A stretch of 64,000 nt of DNA, from NCBI GenBank assembly GCA_964020085.1, contig OZ026596.1:46164603-46228602 (forward strand), read 5' to 3'. Made by a program: the position numbers and the translations under genes. The notes beneath the pieces were generated by a model, which was not told the origin of the DNA, did no database searches, and was given only the letters and a program-made list of their open reading frames with translations. Source of the DNA: Micromussa lordhowensis (Eukaryota; Cnidaria; Anthozoa; Scleractinia; Lobophylliidae). Positions 56,907-64,000 of the stretch are shown here, piece by piece. The number at the start of each line of letters is the position of its first letter. The first letter of the stretch is position 1.

Positions 56907-57383
56907 TTATATTTTATCATACATCTTTAAATACTTATCAATAATTGGGCTATTATCAATGACAAAATTGTCAACGCTTGTCATTTGATTAATTAAACTT
57001 TCTCGGTTAAGATCACCTGAGCGCATCGCTTCTCGAATCATTATTAACAAATGTTGGTAAGATTGGTAGGCATAGGTACAATTTTGAATTTTTAAGTCTA
57101 AACCTTTGTGTTCCATGTACCCTTTAACTAATAATGCCACTGTACTAATCGCTATTAGACTAATACCACCTGTAGCAATAGCGCTAGCAATACCACCTGA
57201 AGCGGTTAGGACAGAGAGTGAATTACCAATGAATTTGAACAATTTGAATCTTTTGTAAGCCTTTTTAAAAGCCCAACATTTCCTATGATAGCTTAGATAA
57301 TAAGATTTTAGTTCGTCTACTTCATCAGTCGATAATTTGTCTGAAATATGATTCCAATCGATAATATTCTTTTTAGCCACCAT
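56907..57383 (-). CDS. Small membrane protein of cnidarian Polintons
   Basis: 158 residues. A charged N-terminus (residues 1-50) precedes a hydrophobic, Gly/Ala-rich pair of helices (GNSLSVLTASGGIASAIATG, then LIAISTVALLVKGY, about 53-88), followed by a charged helical tail. It resembles small SLATT-like or holin-like two-helix proteins, but I do not assign one. The ATG follows TTAATATA. It is the gene nearest to the terminal repeat, matching the expected unseen left end of element 1. Confidence 0.6.
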   Translation of the reverse strand: MVAKKNIIDWNHISDKLSTDEVDELKSYYLSYHRKCWAFKKAYKRFKLFKFIGNSLSVLTASGGIASAIATGGISLIAISTVALLVKGYMEHKGLDLKIQNCTYAYQSYQHLLIMIREAMRSGDLNRESLINQMTSVDNFVIDNSPIIDKYLKMYDKI

Positions 57384-57422
57384 TATATTAATTTTATTAT
57401 ATTTTTATCCACCCATGCGCAT

Positions 57423-57602
57423 CACGCAGTGTCTTATGCCATAAGACAATTCTTTGTTTGGACTCCCACGCAGTGTCTTATGGCATAAGACAATTTCTTT
57501 GTTTGGACTCCCACGCAGTGTCTTATGGCATAAGACAATTTCTTTGTTTGAATACCCACGCAGTGTCTTATGGCATAAGACAATTTCTTTGTTTGGACTC
57601 CC
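57423..57602. repeat. Four 45-bp tandem repeats, each with a palindrome
   Basis: Units start CACGCAGTG at 57,423, 57,467, 57,512 and 57,557. Each contains GTCTTATGGCATAAGAC, an 8-bp stem, plus a TTTCTTTGTTTGGACTCC spacer. The array stands 42 bp downstream of the fibre stop and upstream of the 158-residue gene, so its place matches the tandem hairpins after genes in element 1. Confidence 0.85.
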
Positions 57603-57643
57603 AATATTTTATGCATTCACGCTTCACGGTTGAACAGTGTACA

Positions 57644-58372
57644 TTAGACATCAATTTCGATCAATACGTTTACCATAGCGTGTGTTACGGATGAATTCGA
57701 TGTTTTGCTTCGAAAATTGATCCTGTCGCCGGCTTTTATCGTACTCGGATCGCTGAAAATAGTGTGATTTGACCATTCATTGACAGGTTTGGCAATTTTT
57801 AAATCTTTATCAGCACCATTAAGAACTAAGCCGACGATCACTTCAGATGCTTGATGATTGCCAGCGCAAACACAAATGCTGCCACAAACTATTTTACCGT
57901 CTACAGGACTAGGCCAACCATATTGCTTATTTTTCTCACATCCATTACCGAAACTCCATTGGAGACTGCTTTTAATCAGAGGACCATTCTCTTCTGCATA
58001 GACGGTGATGTATTGCTTTGTATCTTGCGTCTTAGTCTCTAAATCATTGTAATCGACTTTGTCTTTTAATGCATCATTGAATTGGATTGCTAAGGTTCCT
58101 AAATCAGTAATTAAAGCGTACTCCTTTAAATCAGATGAGTTGGCTTTTTTAGTTAGTTCATTATTAACGTATGTAGTAGCCGCTTTTGTCTTTAATAAAT
58201 CAGAGACGAACTTTTTAGTCACTGCATCATGGTTATCCATTGGAGCGGAAATGTTAGTTAATCTCTTGTTTTGTAAATGGAAATGGTTGTCTGGAGTTAA
58301 TTTTAAGCCTAATCCTTTTTTAACCTTTTCTCTTCTTGATGGTTTGTCATGTTGTCCATTAGTATGTCCCAT
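57644..58372 (-). CDS. Fibre paralogue without collagen repeat
   Basis: 242 residues. The N-terminus MGHTNGQ and the LTPDNHFHLQNKRLTNISAP and DAVTKKFVSDLL segments match the start of the fibre in element 1, but the GxPGxxG collagen stretch is missing or decayed (KVKKGLGLKL). A helical shaft (about 55-130) leads to a C-terminal beta domain (about 145-242; SLQWSFGNGC, WPSPVDGKIVCGSICV), which looks like a compact head. It is intact and ends naturally. The ATG follows AAATATATAT. An attachment role is inferred. Confidence 0.72.
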   Translation of the reverse strand: MGHTNGQHDKPSRREKVKKGLGLKLTPDNHFHLQNKRLTNISAPMDNHDAVTKKFVSDLLKTKAATTYVNNELTKKANSSDLKEYALITDLGTLAIQFNDALKDKVDYNDLETKTQDTKQYITVYAEENGPLIKSSLQWSFGNGCEKNKQYGWPSPVDGKIVCGSICVCAGNHQASEVIVGLVLNGADKDLKIAKPVNEWSNHTIFSDPSTIKAGDRINFRSKTSNSSVTHAMVNVLIEIDV

Positions 58373-58394
58373 ATATATTTATTTATATTTATTA

Positions 58395-58533
58395 TATAAT
58401 AGTTCCTTCACTCTTTTCAAATTCTTTCACATTTTCAAGTGCTGTACTATTATTATCCCAAACATTCTTTGTTATTAATCCTCTCTTTTTAGTGAAAGGA
58501 TTATCATCCACATTTACTCTTAATAGTACAGGG
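58395..58533 (-). pseudogene. C-terminal fragment of an unknown Polinton gene
   Basis: The last ~45 codons (LRVNVDDNPFTKKRGLITKN and ALENVKEFEKSEGTII) of a minus-strand gene are left. The upstream part is replaced by the retrotransposon at 58,534. The stop codon overlaps the TATA block of the fibre gene, the compact layout typical of these elements. It is not the 72-residue protein that precedes the fibre in element 1. Confidence 0.5.
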
Positions 58534-58931
58534 TTAATGATCCTCTTTCGAGGCCTAGTCTGAAATGCCACTGACAATACTACATTTGGAAATCACACAC
58601 TGGCTGTGGGTAAAATTTGGGTGGCAGGGAAGGACGACAGGGAGTAGGGGCCCAGGAAGGGGGCCCTCCTGGGGGGAGTACAGATCAGGTGGTACCGGGG
58701 GTAGCCACCCTGGAATAGAAGTTCCAGACCTGCCTCCAGGGGTGAGGCCCATATCCCACAGTCCCGGGAGACTGAGGGAACCAGGAGGGGGAGCCCCTCC
58801 TGGGGGGAGTACAGATCAGGTGGTACCGGGGGTAGCCACCTTGAAATAGGTAGTTTCTCCGGACCTGTCTCCAGTGGGCTAGAGGCTTACTGTGGGGTAA
58901 AGTGCAGCTAATGGGTGCACTTCCCTGCCAC
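58534..58931. repeat. Terminal direct repeat (B2) of the retrotransposon
   Basis: Nearly identical to 59,754-60,151 with a constant 1,220-bp offset, starting TTAATGATCCTCTTTCG and ending TTCCCTGCCAC. It contains an internal duplicated phrase (GGGGGGAGTACAGATCAGG). With the 822 bp between the copies it makes the B1-A2-B2 order of split direct repeats. Confidence 0.85.
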
Positions 58932-59753
58932 CATTCTTTATTAACGAACACCAGAGTGTCACCAAAATACAAAAATATACATGTAGTCAAAGTTCGGTGC
59001 ATTCTGAATAACAAGGTCTTAGGTTGCTAAGAGACGGATAGTAGTAGCCTATTGCCCTTAATGGTTTAAGTTTTAAAAGCTAATGATACCTATAAGTACA
59101 TACAGATATATTGTAAAATCAAAGTCAGGATAAGAATGTTCAGTGTCAATCCACTAAGCTCTGAGGGCAATGTCAGAGCTTGCGTTTTTTTTTTTTTTTT
59201 TGATTTGACAGAAAAATAAGTATAAGCCTATACATTGCAAACATTACTATGAATCTAAATGGTTTGTTTCTTAGCTTTAAGATAGACCTAAAGCGAGGTA
59301 TTAGGAGTTAAAGTGTGGAGCAAGGGTTCCAGTCATGGGAGGATGGGAGGGAAAAAGGGAAACTAGTGGCGAAGGATCGGCACTAGCACAGAGACTGAAT
59401 ACAACGAGGAGGGTGAGCTTGATTAGAGGTCAGGGGCATGAGGAGGACACGTGAAAGAAATGACTGGAACCATTGATACACTGTCTTTTACAGATATAGA
59501 TAACAGTGGCCTTTCTTACGAAATGAAAGGTTTGTTGTGATATCTAAAGGAGGTAATTGTTTCCAACTGGAGATCCCTGATGGACTTTGAGATAGAGAAT
59601 TAGAGGCATGTACTCATGTTACTGGGATTTACATATGAGCGTGACAAGAGGTTCGTAATGTTGCCTGTCTCTGAAATAAAGTGTTACAATGCGGAATGTG
59701 TGTGCCTGCTCAGGTCTCATTAACATCAGTTTATGGAGACCATAAACTTGAAC
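58932..59753. repeat. Spacer between direct repeats (predicted A2 repeat)
   Basis: 822 bp without ORF, with a T18-like run near 59,186. By the Ngaro/PAT layout this should be a second copy of the element's 5' terminal repeat, which lies outside the window. Confidence 0.5.
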
Positions 59754-60151
59754 TTAATGATCCTCTTTCGAGGCCTAGTCTGAAATGCCACTGACAATAC
59801 TACATTTGGAAATCACACACTGGCTGTGGGTAAAATTTGGGTGGCAGGGAAGGACGACAGGGAGTAGGGGCCCAGGAAGGGGGCCCTCCTGGGGGGAGTA
59901 CAGATCAGGTGGTACCGGGGGTAGCCACCCTGGAATAGAAGTTCCAGACCTGCCTCCAGGGGTGAGGCCCATATCCCACAGTCCCGGGAGACTGAGGGAA
60001 CCAGGAGGGGGAGCCCCTCCTGGGGGGAGTACAGATCAGGTGGTACCGGGGGTAGCCACCTTGAAATAGGTAGTTTCTCCGGACCTGTCTCCAGTGGGCT
60101 AGAGGCTTACTGTGGGGTAAAGTGCAGCTAATGGGTGCACTTCCCTGCCAC
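59754..60151. repeat. Internal direct repeat (B1) of the retrotransposon
   Basis: Matches 58,534-58,931. It follows the recombinase gene by about 130 bp on the minus strand. The short ORFs in both copies mirror each other and are not genes. Confidence 0.85.
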
Positions 60152-60278
60152 GAATTGCGGAACTTGCTTAATTAAGTGAGGGACGCAATACCCCCACAGT
60201 AAGATAACGTGGGGTCATGACGCTTGAGCAAAAGTCAGGTGCCCTGTTCGTAGACTAAAATTACTGATAAGGCGAAGA

Positions 60279-61292
60279 TCAGGAATGAGAACTTCCATGG
60301 CTAACTAACAGTTTAGGTACAGTTAAAATAGTAGATTGTGGAGTTTTAATATACAGTTCGTAGCAGTCTGAGTTCCACCGTCCTAGAACTTTGATTAGCC
60401 ATGCAGGGATGCCTGCCGAGGCTGCAGATGTGGCGGCTCCGATGCGGAAGCTGTGGGAGTAAAAGTTGGTGGACGAGAAGCCACATTTCTGTAGAATAGA
60501 CCGGAGCTCCTTAGTGAGGCTTGAGCGGGTCAGCCATGAGCCAGATTGAGAGAACATAAACAAAGGACGGTTTGCTGGAGGCTGGGCTTGGAGGATGTAA
60601 TCTTTCATCGCCATCACAGAACAGATTGGTGAAGTGGACTTTGCTATGGTGAGGGTGCATCCTTGACGGAAAGGATCAGTTTTGGACTGTTTTATCTTTA
60701 CCCGCATAAGGGAAGGTGATTGGATATCCGGGTGGAAGGTTATGTCTTGGGAGGTGAGGTGGACCTCGGGGTTGAAGGGGCCATTACAAGTGAACTCACT
60801 AGCACGTAAGAAGGCAAAGAAAGCGAGTGTGAAGGCTGCCCAAAGCATAATATGGTCTAAATTTGTGCTCAGTGCCGGGCGGAGATAGTTGTAGATTGCA
60901 GAGAGGATTTGGGTAGTGATAGGGAAGCGATCACGTTTTGTTGAGGGGGCTAAGCGTTTTATACCTGTTAGGACTTTTTGAAGACGGTGCATTTTGTTGA
61001 TATGGAGGGGGAAGTTGAGCTCACGGTGGAGGTCTTGAACGGCGACCAAATAGAGTTTGACTGTGTCATATGAAACTGTTTTGGCTAAGTGAGAGGCAAA
61101 GTAAATAAGGGTCAGTTCCGATGCTGGCAAAAGGGGTTTAGAGGGGCCCACCAATCCGTGCATAAGGTTGAAGGTTAAAAAATGTTTTTGACCTGCCTGG
61201 TAGGTTCGCCTTGTGGAGGGGGCGAGAGAGGCATGGAAGTATTGCTGTACGGAGGCTGTCAGATGAGCGTCGCTGATGAAGGGATGACGCAA
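60279..61292 (-). CDS. Tyrosine recombinase of the retrotransposon
   Basis: About 337 residues. The first catalytic Arg lies in FLRASEF, the H-x-x-R pair in YSHSFRIGAAT and the nucleophile in CYELYIKT. It carries out integration of the circular cDNA without target duplication. Its frame overlaps the end of the RNase H frame by 34 bp. No ATG exists at the apparent start (TTG at 61,292), so it may be made by frameshift, reinitiation or splicing, or start further in. Confidence 0.88.
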   Translation of the reverse strand: MRHPFISDAHLTASVQQYFHASLAPSTRRTYQAGQKHFLTFNLMHGLVGPSKPLLPASELTLIYFASHLAKTVSYDTVKLYLVAVQDLHRELNFPLHINKMHRLQKVLTGIKRLAPSTKRDRFPITTQILSAIYNYLRPALSTNLDHIMLWAAFTLAFFAFLRASEFTCNGPFNPEVHLTSQDITFHPDIQSPSLMRVKIKQSKTDPFRQGCTLTIAKSTSPICSVMAMKDYILQAQPPANRPLFMFSQSGSWLTRSSLTKELRSILQKCGFSSTNFYSHSFRIGAATSAASAGIPAWLIKVLGRWNSDCYELYIKTPQSTILTVPKLLVSHGSSHS

Positions 61293-63116
61293 GGAGTGAG
61301 AGAGGCTGTGGGAGCCAGGGCCCGGAAACGGTCCATCTGAAAACGGGAAAGGGAGTCAGCAATAGCATTATCCAGCCCAGGGATGTGGTTTGCATTAATT
61401 GTGAAATTGTTAGTCAGGGTAAGGAGAGTGATGCTGCGGACAAGGTCCATTATCCGAGGGGATTTGGAGTGTTTTGAGTTTATGATGGCTACGACTGACT
61501 GATTGTCACACCACATCAGGATACGCTTCCCCGACCAAGTGGGGCCCCACAGGACGCATGCCAGGTAGATGGGGAATAACTCCTGCCATTCAATGCTGAT
61601 GCCCCGTTTTTTGTTAAGCGTGTGTTCTGGTCGCCAGTGACCCTGGAACCATAGCCCGTCTAGGAACCCGCCATAGCCTAAGGACCCGGAGGCATCCGTT
61701 AAAAGTTGGAGGTCATGGGGGTGGGAGACTTGGGAATCAAGAAAAATGCTTACCCCATTCCAGTGTTCTAGGAAATCAACCCACATCTTGATGTCCTTGC
61801 GGAAACCAGCATTGAGTTTTATGTGCCAGTGAGGAAGCTGGGTACCCCTGGTAAGGTGGATGATACGCTGAAGGAAGGGGCGACCTGGGGTAATCACCCG
61901 GCATGCAAATTGGAGAGTGCCTATCAGGGATTGAAGTTCACGGAGGGTGGCTGATTTTTTAAGGGACCACTGAAGGAGGGCCTGTTTGACGCGGGCAAGC
62001 TTGTCCTGTGGGAGGCGGGCCTCCATCTTATGGGAGTCTAGGAGGATACCCATGAACTCCAGGGAGGTAGAAGGAGGGAATGTTTTGCCAGGGGCAATGG
62101 GGATGTCCAGCTCAGTGAACAGGTAGAGGACATTGCAGTGGGCTGTTGCACAGTGGGTCCGGGGTGGGGCTGCTGCGATGAAAAAATCATCCAGAATGTG
62201 AATAACCTTGGGGATGTGGAGCTGGTTATGAATGATCCACTCAAGGGCCGAGGAGAACTGGTCGAAGAGAAAAGGGGCACTACGCAGACCGAAGGGAAGA
62301 ACCATATCAAAGAAATACAGGCCTTGCCACTTCATCCCTAGCAGTTCCCAATCAGAGGGGTGGACTGGGATGTTACGGAAGGCGGCTTTGATGTCCAGTT
62401 TGGACATAAAACAGTTCTGGCCAAGATCTTTAAGTATGGCAATTGCGTTATCTACTTTAATGTACTGGAGAGAATAGTCCTCAGGAGGGATGTGGGCATT
62501 GACGCTAGTGAGGCGGTGTTTGGGATAGGATAGGTGGAATATTGTCCGCCATTCTGAGGAATGTTTTTTCGGTATTGCCCCAATCGGGTAAACTTGAAAA
62601 TTGGGAAAGGGGGGGGGAAAGGAAGGGCCCAGCAGTGTGGCCTAGCGAGACTTCTTTAAACATGTTGCGGTCGATGACAGAAGGGTTTTCCTTAGCAGAG
62701 GGCAAATTGGGGAATTCTTGCGGAGCCCGGGGGCCATTATAACCAATTTTAAAACCTTCAGAAAAACCTGTTAGGAGGTGATGCACAAAGGGTTGATCAG
62801 GGTGATCGTGGAGATAGGACGCCAGCTTCGGGATATTAATGGGGGTGGGGGGTGAGAGATGGGAAAGGTATTCAGGGGTGGCTGCGGGAGGAATTGCTAG
62901 AGCCCGTAGATGATTTAAGGCGGTCCTCTCTGCTGCGAGAGAGTTTGGAGTGGTCCTGGCCAGAGTGGGTGGCACTACATCCTGGCTGGTTGCATCTGTG
63001 TTTGTAGGGGCATGGGGAGCGGGCACAGGGGCGACCATTGTTGAAATTGTAGCAGAGGTCTGACCGGGTCGGGAAGTCCTTGGACCTAGGGGACGACAGT
63101 GGGCAGGAGTCAGCAT
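61259..63116 (-). CDS. Pol: reverse transcriptase and RNase H, one frameshift at a C9 run
   Basis: The N-terminal frame starts at an ATG (63,116) and has the DIRS-like LASYLHDHPDQPFVHHLL and GFSEGFKIGYNG segments, with EVSLGHTAGPF before a C9 run (62,609-62,617, G on the plus strand). After it coding similarity changes frame: EWRTIFHLSYPKHRLTS, SKLDIKAAFRNIPVHP and LPFGLRSAPFLF, then the catalytic HILDDFF. RNase H follows with LTDASGSLGYGG, WQELFPIYLA, WCDNQSVVAIIN and IADSLSRFQ. The homopolymer shift is decay or a sequencing indel. Confidence 0.88.
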
Positions 63117-64000
63117 GGTGGTCAGAGCTACTACAGGTTCGGCAGCCCGAATTTGGGAGGCCTGTGAATGTGTCTAGGTATAATTGGACGTCCCGTTCCC
63201 CCCAGTTGAGGGAAAGGTTGTGGGAGGCACGACGCCGAAACTCGACGTCGTAGACATACCATGCCATCCCGGGGAATTTCCTCGCTGCGTCCCTGATTAA
63301 CTGCTGGTAGGCAATTAACGCGGTGGCGCGGGAGGGATACATGGAAACCAAGACCGAGGAGAAAATGGCAAAGGCGTCGAGCCATTTTTCAATGGATGTG
63401 ATTTTGGGCCGTTTGGAGGTGGCAGGGAGAGGAATAGTCAGCCCTTGAGCCCCAACTTGAAGGTGGAGTTGGGAGTTCCTAGCCTCTTCGAGGAGCGAAG
63501 AAATGGGGAGGAGGGTTGCAAAGTCCACGTACTCACCGTTCGTGATGGCGGTCGTCGTGGTCTTCGTCAAGTGGCTAGCCAGCGAGGGTTGACGAAAATC
63601 CGGATGCAGAGCGGCAACGTTGGCTGGATCCGATGGATTGAAGGTAGGAAAGGCTGGCGGCGGTGTAGCGACGCTCTGTTGTTGTTGTTGGCCGCCATCA
63701 GATGGGTTGAAGGCATGGAAAGCTGGCGGCGGAGCAGCGACGCTCTGTTGTTGTGATGGTTGGCCGCCATCTTGGGTGGCACTTGGCGCAGGGGGACTGG
63801 GGATCGTTGAGTAGGATCCCGTGTGGGGAGTGGGTGCTAGCCAGTTGTGTTGTTGGTTTGGTTGGCCGCCATCTTGCCGCGCGGCGAGTTTTTCGTCGAT
63901 TAACGAAGAAATAATCTGAGCTAGCTCCTGTTGTGGTAGGGTATTGGTGGAGGACGTGTCAGCGACGGTAACCCCAGCAGGTGGAGGGTTGTTGAAGTGG
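62872..64000 (-). CDS. Gag-like protein, 5' end outside the window
   Basis: The frame is open from beyond 64,000. The first part is Gln/Pro-rich with repeats such as DGGQ, AAPPPAFHAFNPSD and ATPPPAFPTFNPSD. The middle (EYVDFATLLPISSLLEEA, IEKWLDAFAIFSSVLVS, LSLNWGERDVQLYLDTF) is typical of DIRS gag. A Cys/His cluster (CYNFNNGRPCARSPCPYKH and CNQPGCSATHSGQDH) closes it. The end overlaps the pol frame by about 245 bp. Confidence 0.82.
   Translation of the reverse strand, partial: HFNNPPPAGVTVADTSSTNTLPQQELAQIISSLIDEKLAARQDGGQPNQQHNWLAPTPHTGSYSTIPSPPAPSATQDGGQPSQQQSVAAPPPAFHAFNPSDGGQQQQQSVATPPPAFPTFNPSDPANVAALHPDFRQPSLASHLTKTTTTAITNGEYVDFATLLPISSLLEEARNSQLHLQVGAQGLTIPLPATSKRPKITSIEKWLDAFAIFSSVLVSMYPSRATALIAYQQLIRDAARKFPGMAWYVYDVEFRRRASHNLSLNWGERDVQLYLDTFTGLPNSGCRTCSSSDHHADSCPLSSPRSKDFPTRSDLCYNFNNGRPCARSPCPYKHRCNQPGCSATHSGQDHSKLSRSREDRLKSSTGSSNSSRSHP

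Larger units (their letters stand above)
56552..58533 (-). mobile_element. Polinton element 2, left end, truncated by a retrotransposon
   Basis: Starts with an inverted terminal repeat related to that of element 1 and holds two minus-strand genes and a gene fragment before a DIRS/Ngaro-type element begins at 58,534. The fibre paralogue starts with the same MGxTNGQ signature as the fibre of element 1. Its orientation matches element 1, so this is a separate insertion in the same direction. The rest may lie beyond the retrotransposon, outside the window. Confidence 0.75.
58534..64000 (-). mobile_element. DIRS/Ngaro-type tyrosine-recombinase retrotransposon
   Basis: Minus-strand order gag, RT-RNase H, tyrosine recombinase, then two direct repeats separated by 822 bp. 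No integrase or protease is present, as expected for this class. It is markedly more GC-rich than the Polinton it interrupts. The 5' end is outside the window. Confidence 0.88.

Noticed and set aside
57423..57602. CRISPR-like array
   Set aside because: The 45-bp units are contiguous tandem repeats with no unique spacers, in a eukaryotic element.
58555..60069. Paired ORFs of 65 and 94 codons repeated 1,220 bp apart
   Set aside because: They lie in the direct repeats of the retrotransposon on opposite strands and show no domain; the identity reflects the repeat.

Overview
The window is animal nuclear DNA, probably from a cnidarian such as a coral or anemone. The cnidarian assignment is inferred from the Polinton and LINE types and is not proven. 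It is AT-rich, has an intron-split receptor tyrosine kinase gene, and is crowded with transposons, fold-back repeats and a 30-bp satellite. No bacterial genes, rRNA, tRNA or CRISPR were recognised.

Region 1 (1-17,259) is most of a Polinton/Maverick, an integrated virus-like element that runs off the left edge. Leftward genes encode a very long collagen/repeat fibre, a small coiled protein and an A32-like packaging ATPase. Rightward genes encode an acidic PPxY protein, a penton-like minor capsid protein, a basic core-like protein, the major capsid protein, an SSB-like protein, a glycine-rich virion protein, an adenain-type protease, two paralogous zinc-ribbon proteins (one fused to phospholipase A2), a DDE integrase with chromodomain, a C2H2 protein, protein-primed DNA polymerase B, an acidic peptide and a poxvirus VLTF3-like late transcription factor. 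The right terminal repeat lies at about 17,020-17,259. Fibre, capsid, integrase and polymerase each carry an in-frame stop or frameshift, so this copy is either decaying or contains assembly indels.

Two regulatory patterns stand out. Nearly every gene has a TATATA-like block ending within about 0-4 bases of its ATG. Several genes end in short perfect hairpins, often in tandem. With the VLTF3-like protein and the SSB-like protein this suggests transcription logic like that of nucleocytoplasmic large DNA viruses inside a Polinton. This is the most interesting system in the window.

Region 2 (17,260-56,551) is host DNA. It holds a LINE fragment, the 3' part of a receptor tyrosine kinase gene on the minus strand (18,977-26,239), MITEs and fold-backs, and two arrays of a 30-bp satellite (about 34.15-36.2 and 45.7-50.16 kb). 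The tail of each array belongs to a ~4.4-kb segmental duplication. There is also a pseudogenised duplicate of two kinase exons (40.4-40.9 kb), further LINE pieces, and at 42.35-43.99 kb the remains of a different Polinton/adintovirus lineage (four genes). An unidentified spliced host exon lies near 55.1-55.73 kb.

Region 3 (56,552-58,533) is the left end of a second Polinton related to the first: an inverted terminal repeat, a small membrane protein, a palindromic 45-bp tandem repeat and a fibre paralogue. It is cut at 58,534 by a tyrosine-recombinase retrotransposon of the DIRS/Ngaro type (58,534 to beyond 64,000; gag, RT-RNase H, tyrosine recombinase, split direct repeats) on the minus strand.
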